Assembly (NCBI GenBank): GCA_002690915.1 | Contig: NZGF01000004.1 | Coordinates: 1 to 64,000, forward strand | Direction of reading: 5' to 3' | Origin: Crocinitomicaceae bacterium | GTDB lineage: Bacteria; Bacteroidota; Bacteroidia; Flavobacteriales_D; Sanyastnellaceae | DNA: 64,000 bases | Shown here: positions 9,609-19,844 of the stretch, one piece after another | How the letters are laid out: every line of letters begins with the position of its first letter | How positions within the stretch are numbered: position 1 is the first letter of the stretch | Program-made: the position numbers and the translations under genes | Notes under the pieces: generated by a model | Seen by the model: only the letters and a program-made list of their open reading frames with translations | Database searches by the model: none | What the model was told of the DNA's origin: nothing

Positions 9609-10103
9609 TTAGGGCATGGCCACGGTTCCAACATGCCTGACGCCTGGCAGAGCCATGGCTGTGCATTTGTTAGCATCTCGTTGGATTAAGTAAGCAGCTT
9701 CACTTAATACCAAGGCTGAAGTTTTAGGAAGCACCTCGTCCATGGACATTACACCTTCCCGCACAGGTTGGTAAAAATTGCGGCTACCAGACCATTGCCA
9801 TGCCCCGCTTTCCTCGAATCGAACGCGCATAGGAATCAACACGGAATCCATCGCGAGTAACCACTCGCTTTGGTCATTGAAATCTGCCTCAGCGGATCCT
9901 ACGACAAAATAAAGACGCTGCTTCCGGAGGTTGCTCTCCATGCCTGGAAGGACGTCCTGAGTGAAAAACTCGTCCGCCCGCCATTCCTCCACAGCACACG
10001 ATTGTCCAGCTACCGCCAAGCGCGGCGTATTGCAGCCCTGAATGCCCATAATTAAGGTGAAGACCAATGAAAGTCCGATCGGCATGTGGTGTGGATGCTT
10101 CAT
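9609..10103 (-). CDS. Hypothetical lipoprotein
   Basis: MKHPHHMPIGLSLVFTLIMGIQGC lipobox; start trimmed to the ATG just after the upstream stop. Confidence 0.6.
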   Translation of the reverse strand: MKHPHHMPIGLSLVFTLIMGIQGCNTPRLAVAGQSCAVEEWRADEFFTQDVLPGMESNLRKQRLYFVVGSAEADFNDQSEWLLAMDSVLIPMRVRFEESGAWQWSGSRNFYQPVREGVMSMDEVLPKTSALVLSEAAYLIQRDANKCTAMALPGVRHVGTVAMP

Positions 10104-10110
10104 GCGGTAA

Positions 10111-11547
10111 TTAACGCACCACCCAAACAGGTATTGCTTCATTGTAGGCATGCATGTGCAACATGTATATACCCGGACTCAACCCACTCGCATTGCCCGT
10201 TGGCCCCGTTCCTTCAAGAACAAGGCGCCCAGATGCATCTGATATCGACCACGGTGATGTTTCATCGACGTTCGATAGCGTGAATACGCTGCGAATCGGA
10301 TGGGGATGCACTTTCAGTGGCTGCGAAATGTTCAGCTCCGCTACTGCTACCGCATCTTCCACAATATTAACCTCGACGTTGGTGAACACATCATTATTTC
10401 CAACCTGCGGGGACGGAGCCACCAGGAGGTATACATCGTCCCGGCCGTTGGAATAACCATCCGTCGATCCCATCATCCACAAGCGACCATCCGAAGCGTG
10501 GAGAATGGCGGCTGGGATTTCGTCCCCCTGTGTGCCAAATGTGGGACCGCCCTGCCACACACCACCATTGGTCCAACGCGAAAAGAGCCACTCACCCTCA
10601 CCGAGACCCAACTCGCTGGTGGAGGAGAGCGTAGCAAAATTATTGGGCCCGTACCACGCGATATCTTCGCCCGCCACGTCCACACCCGATCCCGGAATCG
10701 TTTCGAGCAAGGTGTCCCCCTCCAAATTCAAGCACGCAAAGCCCAAACGCATGCCATCTGGCGTATCCGCATTGAAGAGCATGACCAAGGCGGAATCCTG
10801 CACATCGACTGCCTTCGAAGTTGTCGGCGACGCGAACGGCGTTCCATAGGTCCACTCCACAGTGCCCAGCAGCGAATGAAATACCGTGCAGTACGCTTGG
10901 TCATTAGATGTGGTTGAGATGGCAATGGAACTTCCAATGAATGCGGCATCGGTCACCTCATCCACTGCCCCGCCATACCACGACCAAGAGCTGTCAAAAA
11001 GCCATTCGTCTTCATTCCAGGTGTGCAACGTCACCAAGACTTCGCCGGCGCCGGTTGCATAGGTTGTCCCGACCGACCAGAGAGAATCGTTGCGCTGGAG
11101 TAGTCGAGCGGGAATGTCCCAAGCGTCGGAGCCCCATTGAGTTTCCGAAACAGGATTACCCGAGACATCCAGAGTATACCAGCCCCAATCGTATGCCGCG
11201 GATGCATTGGCGTATCGCACACCGAAGACGGTGACGAAGCCTAATCCGTGCTCCACTGCGTCGACTGGCTGGAGCAACGGCGTATCAGAAATCGTTGCAT
11301 TCCAAACGGGATTGAGAAGCGAATCAAAGCGGTGAATCCACGCGTGGGGCTCTTCATTGGACGTGCTGTTTGACGAGCTCAGTGCCAAGACATCACCATT
11401 GGCGAGTTCAACAAGCCGAAGGCCGCGGTCGTCACGTTGCCCACCGAGTACGAGGACTTCGACCGTGTCAGCTTGCGCCGAACTGCCCATAGCCAACGCA
11501 ACGCTGGCAACCAGGCACAAAGATTCAATCCACTTGAACGGCTGCAT
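10111..11547 (-). CDS. Secreted protein with T9SS type A sorting domain
   Basis: Signal peptide (SLCLVASVALAMGSSAQA) and C-terminal KVHPHPIRSVFTLSNVDET...LSPGIYMLHMHAYNEAIPVWVVR. ATG at 11547 preferred to GTG at 11553. Confidence 0.75.
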   Translation of the reverse strand: MQPFKWIESLCLVASVALAMGSSAQADTVEVLVLGGQRDDRGLRLVELANGDVLALSSSNSTSNEEPHAWIHRFDSLLNPVWNATISDTPLLQPVDAVEHGLGFVTVFGVRYANASAAYDWGWYTLDVSGNPVSETQWGSDAWDIPARLLQRNDSLWSVGTTYATGAGEVLVTLHTWNEDEWLFDSSWSWYGGAVDEVTDAAFIGSSIAISTTSNDQAYCTVFHSLLGTVEWTYGTPFASPTTSKAVDVQDSALVMLFNADTPDGMRLGFACLNLEGDTLLETIPGSGVDVAGEDIAWYGPNNFATLSSTSELGLGEGEWLFSRWTNGGVWQGGPTFGTQGDEIPAAILHASDGRLWMMGSTDGYSNGRDDVYLLVAPSPQVGNNDVFTNVEVNIVEDAVAVAELNISQPLKVHPHPIRSVFTLSNVDETSPWSISDASGRLVLEGTGPTGNASGLSPGIYMLHMHAYNEAIPVWVVR

Positions 11548-12346
11548 GTACACGTTTCAATTGAGTGAGCAAGTCCTTAAGCTGGTCCAGCGCCAACATG
11601 TTGGCACCGTCAGACAGCGCTTCTGCTGGACGCGGGTGCGTTTCAATGAACACCCCGTTGGCACCGGATGCCACGGCTGCTTTGCCGATTGTTGCGATGA
11701 GTTCCGGTCGACCACCGGTGACACCTGAAGTTTGGTTGGGCTGTTGCAAGCTGTGGGTGATGTCCGCAATAACAGGAGCCATGCGTGCCATAACGGGAAA
11801 TCCGCGCATATCCACCACCATATCCTGGTAGCCAAGCATGGTTCCACGCTCGGTCAACCAGACGCGTGGATTGCCCGATTCCTCAACCTTTACAACGGCG
11901 TGCTGCATCGCTTCAGGCGAGAGGAATTGGCCTTTTTTGATGTTGACCACTTTGCCCGTCTGAGCGGCTGCTACGAGCAGGTCGGTCTGCCGACACAAGA
12001 ATGCTGGTATTTGCAGAACATCGACGTATCCCGATGCCAGAGCTGCTTCGTCCGCAGAGTGGATGTCCGTCGTCGTGGGTACCGAAAAATATTCACCCAC
12101 CTTCGCAAGAATTTCCAGGGCATTCTCGTCACCGATGCCCGTAAAACTGTCCAACCGAGAACGGTTGGCTTTGCGGTAGGATCCTTTGAAAATTAGAGGC
12201 AATTCCAACGCATTGCAGACCTCGACAACGCCCTCAGCTATTTCCATGGCCACCGCTTCACCTTCAATGGCACACGGACCTGCGATGATTTGCAGCCGAT
12301 CACCTGCTGTCCATCCTGAGTCTTTGTATCGTTCCGATGCGTTCAT
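11525..12346 (-). CDS. kdsA: 3-deoxy-8-phosphooctulonate synthase
   Basis: IIAGPCAIEGE, FKGSYRKANRSRLDSFTGIG, DIHSADEAA, LQIPAFLCRQTDLL, VNIKKGQFLSPEAM motifs. Confidence 0.95.
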   Translation of the reverse strand: MNASERYKDSGWTAGDRLQIIAGPCAIEGEAVAMEIAEGVVEVCNALELPLIFKGSYRKANRSRLDSFTGIGDENALEILAKVGEYFSVPTTTDIHSADEAALASGYVDVLQIPAFLCRQTDLLVAAAQTGKVVNIKKGQFLSPEAMQHAVVKVEESGNPRVWLTERGTMLGYQDMVVDMRGFPVMARMAPVIADITHSLQQPNQTSGVTGGRPELIATIGKAAVASGANGVFIETHPRPAEALSDGANMLALDQLKDLLTQLKRVHAAVQVD

Positions 12347-12388
12347 GGGTTAAAGTTCGTGGTTTCTGTTTGAGCGAGAACGACCGCT

Positions 12389-13543
12389 TTACAAGTTTTG
12401 GTAACGCAGGGTGATGCCGCGTCCGTATGCAGCTTTGGATCCCCATCCGAATGGATCTTCTAAAAACAGCATCAAAGCATGCTCTCCCGGCTTTTTCCAA
12501 CGTGCCCACGCAGCGGGACGAGGCCGGCCCCAGCCGCCGACTACTATCTGAATGCCTGCTTGCCATTGCTTACCAATGGCACGTCGGTAGCCGGCAATCG
12601 CTCGAGGGGTGGGCATCCAATCACCCACCTGCACCTGAACATCCCAACCTGAACGCGGACCGAGGGGGTACTCAAACGACGCATCGATCCGGAAGGGCAT
12701 CATGTCGAGCCGGAACCGTTGGTTCGACTCGGAGATAACCTCCGATACGCCCTCCGATTGCATGAGGGATTCTACGGATAGCCCCGGCCCCGTCCAAGTG
12801 AGGCCGGTTGTCTCCACCAACGTGTCCACATGCAATTCTGTCCAATCCGGTGCAACAACAAACCCAAAGTTGTTCAAGCGCAGGTGGAACGCAAAAGGTG
12901 CTTCTTCACGCAAAAAGTGCCACTCGGCATTGGTTACCAAGCCCCACGAGCCGACTTCAGACGATCCAATATGGCCGCGCAAGTAACCGGTCATATAATC
13001 CAGGCCTTCACTCACGTAAAAATATCCGTTGCGTATCAAGGCTTCCATCGATTGCGTGCGGTGAACCAATCCCAACTCGATTCGGTTTTGATTTGCGCCT
13101 TCCAATCCAACGGCCACTTGGATCCATGTGGACATGCGCATCCGTGAACCGTCCAACACATCCCATCGGCCCAAGTGCCCTGAATTGCCACTAAGCACCA
13201 AGTCAAACAATTCTGGGGTCCAGCGAAAGTCGCCTAAGGTTTTGAGTTGCAAAGAGCCACACAGCCTCGCCTCCTTATCTCGCCATGGACGCAGGCTGGA
13301 CCAATTGATGGCCAAACCAGAGGTGTAACCAAATGCACCCATCTCCCCGCCCTGTGCCTCTTGGGCGGAATCGACCAGAGACCGGTCAATGTGCCCGCCA
13401 CGAAAGAGCAACCGGCCCAACTCGTGCGAGAGAGCATTGGAGCGGTACTGGCCCCAAGCGGTTGCGTTCCAAGTCAGGGAGTCCAATTGCCCTTGGACCG
13501 CAGAAGCCAACACCAAAAACATGTATGCCATCCAAATCCTCAT
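12389..13543 (-). CDS. Hypothetical exported protein, possible outer-membrane beta-barrel
   Basis: Signal peptide, alternating aromatic strands, 4-bp ATGA overlap with the upstream gene. Confidence 0.6.
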   Translation of the reverse strand: MRIWMAYMFLVLASAVQGQLDSLTWNATAWGQYRSNALSHELGRLLFRGGHIDRSLVDSAQEAQGGEMGAFGYTSGLAINWSSLRPWRDKEARLCGSLQLKTLGDFRWTPELFDLVLSGNSGHLGRWDVLDGSRMRMSTWIQVAVGLEGANQNRIELGLVHRTQSMEALIRNGYFYVSEGLDYMTGYLRGHIGSSEVGSWGLVTNAEWHFLREEAPFAFHLRLNNFGFVVAPDWTELHVDTLVETTGLTWTGPGLSVESLMQSEGVSEVISESNQRFRLDMMPFRIDASFEYPLGPRSGWDVQVQVGDWMPTPRAIAGYRRAIGKQWQAGIQIVVGGWGRPRPAAWARWKKPGEHALMLFLEDPFGWGSKAAYGRGITLRYQNL

Positions 13544-15084
13544 CGCACACTTACTTGGTATGTTCCTTGGCACGCGACTTGCAAACGAACACGTTCCATT
13601 CCAGAAAATTGCACAGGGCCATCCGAAGTCATGGCTGCTTCAATCGTCAACGTGCCCGGCGAAGCCAAGCGGGCTTCACCAATGGGAATACGCACCTCAG
13701 TCACCTCTGCCGTTGGAAAGGCAGCTGCCTCTGCCGTGAACACCTCAGCGCCAAGCTCCAAATCCTCATAGTCCCAGGTGCCCGTCACATTCCAATGAAC
13801 CGGGTAACCGTTGGTAAACCGCAGAATGAGTTCGCCGTTGAACCCGGCCAAATCGGTTCCTTCAAATGCTATCGAACGGACGATACGAAATCCTTCGATG
13901 ACTCCTTCCAATGGCCATTCAAAGTCAAGGTAAAGTTGCGGAGGATGCTGAATATTGAAATAGTCCTGTCCACCTGAAACGTCGCCTAGCGGATTCAATA
14001 AAGCCTCACCACTCGTAGTGACGACCTCCGGCAAATACCCTAAAAGGTCAAACAAAGAAGGAGCGGTTTCGAGCAAGTCCATTTCCCACAGGGTCGGTTG
14101 CACCTCATCCCCGCTCCAATCCGCGCGTGTGATCTGCTGGGGTATGCCGAGGATAGGATGACTGACGGCGATACCATCTACCGACAGGGCATCCAATTGC
14201 AACTGCAAATCAGCGGCAACGGTATTGCGAAATTGGAGTTTGGCACGCGTTGGCTGGACCTGCAAAAACCCACTGGTGAAGTCAGAGGGTTGGAATACAT
14301 TCTGATCCACCCCAAATGCTAAGACCTCTTGGCCAAAGTACCCCGCAACTTGCTCCACAAACATGTCCTGGAAGTGCATCGCCACCCGGATGCTATCGGT
14401 GCCGAATACCTGGGCGGTATCCGGAATTTCGTCTGGGGTGCCGATGATCAAGTGGCTCGCAATACGGTTGATTTCATTACCGGAGACTCCAGTCAAGTCA
14501 ATCACTGCCCCGGCGAGGTCAATGGAGCCCGATTCCGTCTGAAAGGTCACTCCATCACTCGGGGGCAAAACAACTTTTAATTCCAAAGCTTCGCCGCCGA
14601 TGGTCACACTGGGAAATGCGTATTGAAACTCTACATACCCGTTGGTAGAACTTTCAACGAAGTAATCGATGCGCCCAGTAGACAGCACGAGGCCAGAGAA
14701 TTGTTGATCGATTCCTTGAAAAACAATGTCCTCCTCGGAATCCAACAACACCGCACCTGGGGGAACGGGAAAGGGTCCACCAGTGAAATCGGGCGTGAGC
14801 TCTTGGGTAACAATGGTGTCGGGCAGTTCGGAAAGGGAGGGAATTTCCCAATCCGCAATCGGCCCTTCGAATCGCAAGACCGCTGGCATCCCCTCAACAA
14901 CGTCGATGCTGCCGCTTTCAGACGCCCCCTCGATGACGTCGACCCAACTCCAACCATCATCGATGAGCGGCAAAGCAACATCAACTGTCCAGGTCGTCGA
15001 CTCCCGTTTGCAGCCGAATGCGAGCATGGCAAGAACAAGGACCAAAAGTCCCCGTTGCAAGTGGAGTGTGTCGAGGCATTTCAT
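13540..15084 (-). CDS. Hypothetical lipoprotein, large beta-rich
   Basis: MKCLDTLHLQRGLLVLVLAMLAFGCKRES lipobox; ATG at 15082-15084 overlaps the upstream stop. Confidence 0.65.
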   Translation of the reverse strand: MKCLDTLHLQRGLLVLVLAMLAFGCKRESTTWTVDVALPLIDDGWSWVDVIEGASESGSIDVVEGMPAVLRFEGPIADWEIPSLSELPDTIVTQELTPDFTGGPFPVPPGAVLLDSEEDIVFQGIDQQFSGLVLSTGRIDYFVESSTNGYVEFQYAFPSVTIGGEALELKVVLPPSDGVTFQTESGSIDLAGAVIDLTGVSGNEINRIASHLIIGTPDEIPDTAQVFGTDSIRVAMHFQDMFVEQVAGYFGQEVLAFGVDQNVFQPSDFTSGFLQVQPTRAKLQFRNTVAADLQLQLDALSVDGIAVSHPILGIPQQITRADWSGDEVQPTLWEMDLLETAPSLFDLLGYLPEVVTTSGEALLNPLGDVSGGQDYFNIQHPPQLYLDFEWPLEGVIEGFRIVRSIAFEGTDLAGFNGELILRFTNGYPVHWNVTGTWDYEDLELGAEVFTAEAAAFPTAEVTEVRIPIGEARLASPGTLTIEAAMTSDGPVQFSGMERVRLQVACQGTYQVSVR

Positions 15085-17102
15085 GGCTCTTGTTTCGCTG
15101 CATCCGAAAGGGACCAAGGCACCTTCCAAGGATCCAGACTCAACCAAACGGCCCATCCTAACAACATCATGGACGAAGGGACGAATTGGGGCACGAAATT
15201 AAACAGCAACAAAAAACCAACGACACCCATTGATAAAATCCATCGGAGCCAATTGTACATCGCTCCATCTCCCAATGCCCATAGCAAGGGAAGGAAAGGC
15301 GAAGCCCATAGTAAGTTCCAATTGCCCCACGTATCGCGATGGTCAGTTAACGCCCACATTGCAAGCAATAACACCCCGAGCAATCCGGCCAGAGCCAAAA
15401 CAGCCTTTTCCGCGCGAGATTGCATGGGAAGAACTGTTCGCCCCGCACGGTGCCGCATCAACCTTCGTAGGGTTCCGACAAACGACCAGGCGAGGATAAG
15501 CGCACACCACACGACAGGATGAGCCAGTACAGGAGTATAGACAGTCCGAAACCAAGATCTTTGCGGAGGCAACAATTCTGTTGGTGGTCCTGCGAGAAAT
15601 CGGCCATCCAAGGTGGCGCTTTGCAATTGCTGCATCAATCCGTCAGGGAGGAAACTCGAGCCGCATGGCGGCATGAGCCGGTCAGCTCGTGGACCAAGAA
15701 TGAAGTCAATTCCCGTTTCAATCCATGCGTCTCCCTGGATGTAAGGCCGCAACGCATCGCGGTAGGTTACGCCGAGCGCAGCATCATTCTCACAGCCGCT
15801 GTCCCAACGGTCACCAAATACCTGTTCCATGACGGTCAGCAAACGCGAGGAACAATTATCCTCAAAAAACTTGTACGCATACACGCGGTTTTCAGGTAAG
15901 TAGTTCCATTCGAGGTAAGCCACTACTGCCTTGGCATCTTCCGCCGTCAATGCAAGCGGTTGTTCTAAAATGGCCCGTTCGGAATGCATGTATTCCCTTT
16001 GAAGGGAGGAAAAAGGCGCCTTGGCCAACCGGTAGCTCAATTCACCGCGCATAAACCGCATATAAAATCCTTCCCCGAATTCGAACGTGCCATAATTGTA
16101 GGTCCAGTCCACAGGTGGCGTTTGGCCGGGATCGAACACCCGAATGGCGGTATGTCCCCATGCGCTATATAAATCTGGCCCTGGCGAACCTGTGAGAACA
16201 GACAGCTCCACTTCATCCGTCCACCCGGATTGTGCTTCTGCTATTGGCATCCATCCCATCCAGAGTGCTGCGGTCAACGCCGTCCACTTCAAGCCGTTCC
16301 ATGTGGCATGGAGCACCTTATTCGCGGCACCATAAAGCCAAATGTTATGGAATATCCCCGTGGCTTCGTCGGGTTCATTGAGCTCTACGCGCAGCGTACC
16401 ACCCGGCATCTGCACTTCACGTTGTAACGGACCACCACGTTCTGCATAATCCGCAACCGCCGCAGCGACCGCTCCTGTTCCACACGCCCTTGTCTCGCTC
16501 TCCACCCCACGCTCGTAAGTTCGCATGGCCAGTGCTGCTTCGTCGAGTCGTTGAACGAAGTCCACATTCGTGCCATCCGGCGCGTAATCAGATCCGTAGC
16601 GAATTGTTCGGCCAATACCTTCTACATCTTGAACGCCTGCGTGGCTCACCCAAATTAAATGGTGGGGGGAACCCGTGTCCACAAATGTGGCTCCATCGCT
16701 TGCGGCCACAGGAGGCGCAATGGGCAGCAATTCAACTCCCGGTTCGCCTTGGTTGTCATCCCATGCTACCTCATGGCGACCATCGCAGGCTTGCAATTGG
16801 CCGCCCGAAGCGGGCATCCAACACCGCTCCCTCAAAAACGCAAAAAGAGCGCGGCTGCCATTGCCACAAAAAGACCTTGAGCCATCCGCATTGACGTAAT
16901 CCATTTCCCAATCGGAGCAAGGCAATGCACCTGTTATGTTGTGCAAGGGCCGAAAAAAAATGAGGCCGTCTGCCCCCAATCCGTTCGAGGCATCACACAT
17001 GGCCGCAATTATCGCAGCATCGGGCAATGCAGGCCACTCCCTTCGATCCATCAGAATGAAGGTATTTCCTGTTCCCTCCCATTTCCACGCATTGATGAGC
17101 AT
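15081..17102 (-). CDS. dapF: Diaminopimelate epimerase fused in frame to a DUF4105 membrane protein
   Basis: N-terminal half: WEGTGNTFILMD, NADGSRSFCGNGSRAL, ESETRACGTGAVAAA (both DapF cysteines). C-terminal half: signal-like segment, YSAWGHTAIRVFDP...YNYGTFEF...NRVYAYKFFEDNCSSRL (DUF4105-like), then TM helices. Confidence 0.85.
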   Translation of the reverse strand: MLINAWKWEGTGNTFILMDRREWPALPDAAIIAAMCDASNGLGADGLIFFRPLHNITGALPCSDWEMDYVNADGSRSFCGNGSRALFAFLRERCWMPASGGQLQACDGRHEVAWDDNQGEPGVELLPIAPPVAASDGATFVDTGSPHHLIWVSHAGVQDVEGIGRTIRYGSDYAPDGTNVDFVQRLDEAALAMRTYERGVESETRACGTGAVAAAVADYAERGGPLQREVQMPGGTLRVELNEPDEATGIFHNIWLYGAANKVLHATWNGLKWTALTAALWMGWMPIAEAQSGWTDEVELSVLTGSPGPDLYSAWGHTAIRVFDPGQTPPVDWTYNYGTFEFGEGFYMRFMRGELSYRLAKAPFSSLQREYMHSERAILEQPLALTAEDAKAVVAYLEWNYLPENRVYAYKFFEDNCSSRLLTVMEQVFGDRWDSGCENDAALGVTYRDALRPYIQGDAWIETGIDFILGPRADRLMPPCGSSFLPDGLMQQLQSATLDGRFLAGPPTELLPPQRSWFRTVYTPVLAHPVVWCALILAWSFVGTLRRLMRHRAGRTVLPMQSRAEKAVLALAGLLGVLLLAMWALTDHRDTWGNWNLLWASPFLPLLWALGDGAMYNWLRWILSMGVVGFLLLFNFVPQFVPSSMMLLGWAVWLSLDPWKVPWSLSDAAKQEP

Positions 17103-17155
17103 CGCAGCGAAGGTAACCCATCCGGGCTGGCCTATCTTTACCCTGTCAACGAAAA

Positions 17156-19222
17156 ATGAACGCATCCACCTCTTTAGAAACCGGCGTCAAAGCATTGCTT
17201 GAAGCCTTTCGCACCATGAGCACTGCACGTGCCATGAGTGACCTCTTCGAGGAACATGCGCGGTTGACCTCAAAATACGTTCACGCCTGCTCGCGAGGGC
17301 ACGAGGCAATCCAGTGGGCCACCGGGCGGATGCTCGAGCACCAGGACTACCTCAGCGCCTACTACCGAGACGACTGCTTGCTGCTGAGTCTAGGCATGAA
17401 GCCAGAAGAGTTGATGCTTCAGCTGCTTGCCAAAGGCGACGACCCCTTTAGCGGCGGCCGCACCTATTATAGTCATCCGTCGCTTAACCAAGAGGGGCTA
17501 CCTCGCATTCCTCATCAGAGCAGTGCCACAGGTATGCAAGCCATCCCAGCAGCGGGTATTGCGATGGGCCTCCAATACAAAGAGCTTCTGGGTATTCCTC
17601 AAGACCGAGAAGGAGCGCCACCGGTTGTTGTATGTTCCATTGGCGATGCAGCCATCACCGAGGGAGAGGTCAGCGAGGCGCTGCACATGAGTGACTTGCG
17701 TGAACTGCCCATCATCTGGCTGGTTCAAGACAACGAATGGGACATTTCGGCGCATGCTTCAGAAATACGTTCTCACGATGCTTCCACCTTGGCCAAGGCA
17801 TTTCCGCTAATCAAGGCTATGGAGATTGATGGTGCCGACGCCGAGGCAAGCATGAATGCCTTGCTTGAAGCGTTCAAATACGTCCGAACCAAGCGTAAGC
17901 CGATACTTATACATGCCCACGTGCCGCTGCTAGGCCACCACACCAGCGGCGTTCGAAAAGAGTGGTACCGGGACGACTTGGAAGAACACGAAAAGCGCGA
18001 TCCACTCGTTGCCTTGCGGAAACGGTTGCAGAAACTTGGCATCGCAAGCGAAGCCTTGGACACTATTCACTCGGAGGTGACTGCAGAGGTCGAGGCCGCG
18101 TTTGAACGGGCGCAAAGCCATGATGAACCAGATCCTGCAACGTTAGCTCAGCATGCCTTGGCACCGGCTTCAATTACGGAAGAGGAAGGCACTCGCGAAG
18201 GCACCGATGACGAGCCCACCTTGATGGTGGATTGTGCCTTGCACGCTATGCAAGAAATCTTGGCTGCCCACCCCGAAGCCCTGTTGTATGGTCAGGACGT
18301 AGGCGGACGATTGGGCGGCGTTTTTCGAGAAGCCGCAACACTCGCAGAGAAATTCGGAGACCAACGCGTCTTCAACACCCCCATCCAAGAAGCCTTCATC
18401 ATTGGTTCCACAGCTGGTATGTCAGCCGCAGGACTGCGGCCGATTGTAGAGGTGCAATTCGCTGACTATCTCTGGCCCGGCCTGAATCAACTTTTCACCG
18501 AACTCAGCCGAAGCTACTTCCTGTCAAACGGTCAGTGGCCTATTCACAGCTTGATTCGTGTCCCCATTGGTGCCTATGGTTCCGGGGGGCCCTACCACAG
18601 TTCGAGCATTGAATCGGTCTTGGCGAATATCCGGGGCATCAAGGTGGTCTATCCGTCCAATGGCGCAGACTTAAAAGGCCTGCTCAAATCCGCCTTTTAT
18701 GATCCGAATCCGGTCGTTGTGCTGGAGCACAAAGGGCTCTATTGGTCGAAAATTCCAGGAACAGAAGCCGCCAAAGTCATCGAACCGGATGCGGCTTATC
18801 GCGTGCCCATTGGGAAAGGGCGCATGGTGACCGAGATACAGACCGGTAAGGAAAGTGCATGTACCATCATCACCTATGGACGGGGAGTGTACTGGTCACA
18901 GGCCGCAGCCGCGGAATTTGAGGGTCAGGTGGAGATTTTAGATTTGCGCACCATAAGCCCTGTGGATTTTGAATTGATTGCCGAACGGATCACGTGCACA
19001 CACCGCGCTTTGATCGTCACAGAAGAACCCGTCAACAATGGGTTTGCCCAGGCACTGGCCGGTCGCATCGGCTCTGAACTCTTTGCGGAACTCGACGCAC
19101 CCGTACTCGTCGTGGGCTCCATGGAGACCCCCGCCATTCCTTTAAATGAGAACTTGGAGCGTTTCGTACTTGTGAATGAATCGAAGGTGCGAACTGCCCT
19201 GTTGCAAACATTGGACTATTGA
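17156..19222 (+). CDS. Thiamine-diphosphate dehydrogenase E1 component, alpha and beta fused (2-oxoisovalerate dehydrogenase type)
   Basis: E1-alpha pattern (SRGHEAIQWATG...GDAAITEGEVSEALHMSDL...DNEWDIS) followed by E1-beta pattern (LLYGQDVGGRLGGVFR...NTPIQEAFIIGSTAGMSAAGLRPIVEVQFADY). Confidence 0.92.
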   Translation: MNASTSLETGVKALLEAFRTMSTARAMSDLFEEHARLTSKYVHACSRGHEAIQWATGRMLEHQDYLSAYYRDDCLLLSLGMKPEELMLQLLAKGDDPFSGGRTYYSHPSLNQEGLPRIPHQSSATGMQAIPAAGIAMGLQYKELLGIPQDREGAPPVVVCSIGDAAITEGEVSEALHMSDLRELPIIWLVQDNEWDISAHASEIRSHDASTLAKAFPLIKAMEIDGADAEASMNALLEAFKYVRTKRKPILIHAHVPLLGHHTSGVRKEWYRDDLEEHEKRDPLVALRKRLQKLGIASEALDTIHSEVTAEVEAAFERAQSHDEPDPATLAQHALAPASITEEEGTREGTDDEPTLMVDCALHAMQEILAAHPEALLYGQDVGGRLGGVFREAATLAEKFGDQRVFNTPIQEAFIIGSTAGMSAAGLRPIVEVQFADYLWPGLNQLFTELSRSYFLSNGQWPIHSLIRVPIGAYGSGGPYHSSSIESVLANIRGIKVVYPSNGADLKGLLKSAFYDPNPVVVLEHKGLYWSKIPGTEAAKVIEPDAAYRVPIGKGRMVTEIQTGKESACTIITYGRGVYWSQAAAAEFEGQVEILDLRTISPVDFELIAERITCTHRALIVTEEPVNNGFAQALAGRIGSELFAELDAPVLVVGSMETPAIPLNENLERFVLVNESKVRTALLQTLDY

Positions 19223-19752
19223 TGAAGCGCATCCTCATGTTCATTATGCTTGCAGGCCATGCAGTTGCTGGCGCCCAAAGTGATTGGAGCGGCGAGGTAG
19301 TGTTCGATGTCAATCCTTTGCATACCAGTAAGAGCCAGTGGGATTACATCCCCCACACCATTATTTACCAAACCAATGGGGAACGTTGGAGGGTGCTTGA
19401 ACAAGGTACGAGCTTTGAACGCGTTTGGATTGGGGAGCACGCAGCACCTGAGCACCACATTTTATTCCATTTCCTTGGTCATGCAGTAGAACTCGAGTCG
19501 TCCTGTTCGGCGAAGCGAACACCACAATTCAAGTGGGGTCTTGCCCCGTGTCCATGGAGCACAGATGCATTGGGCGAGAAGCTTTTCGTCCAAGACGGTC
19601 CCGTACAGTACGCACTTACGGAACGTTCATTGCACACTGTAAAACACTCCGATTGGGACCGAAAACACTTTCACCTGCCCGGTGGCTATGAACCCATGGA
19701 CAAACCCGGGTTGTCAGCATTGCTCCAATCGCTAGGTCAAACCCGGCATTAA
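19222..19752 (+). CDS. Hypothetical exported protein
   Basis: Signal peptide MKRILMFIMLAGHAVAGAQS; ATG overlaps the upstream stop (TGATG). Confidence 0.6.
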   Translation: MKRILMFIMLAGHAVAGAQSDWSGEVVFDVNPLHTSKSQWDYIPHTIIYQTNGERWRVLEQGTSFERVWIGEHAAPEHHILFHFLGHAVELESSCSAKRTPQFKWGLAPCPWSTDALGEKLFVQDGPVQYALTERSLHTVKHSDWDRKHFHLPGGYEPMDKPGLSALLQSLGQTRH

Positions 19753-19844
19753 ATTCAAACCATTCCCAGCAGTCTTTGTGGACGTGGGATTGTATTTTCC
19801 ATCGGTTCAGCGAACTTTTCGTGCATCCGAGTAATTGAACAGGT

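Noticed and set aside
14623-15522. 299-aa plus-strand ORF
   Set aside because: Antisense to two well-supported coupled minus-strand genes.
17156-19222. E1 alpha/beta fusion as a novelty
   Set aside because: Fused two-domain E1 components of this type are common in Bacteroidota.
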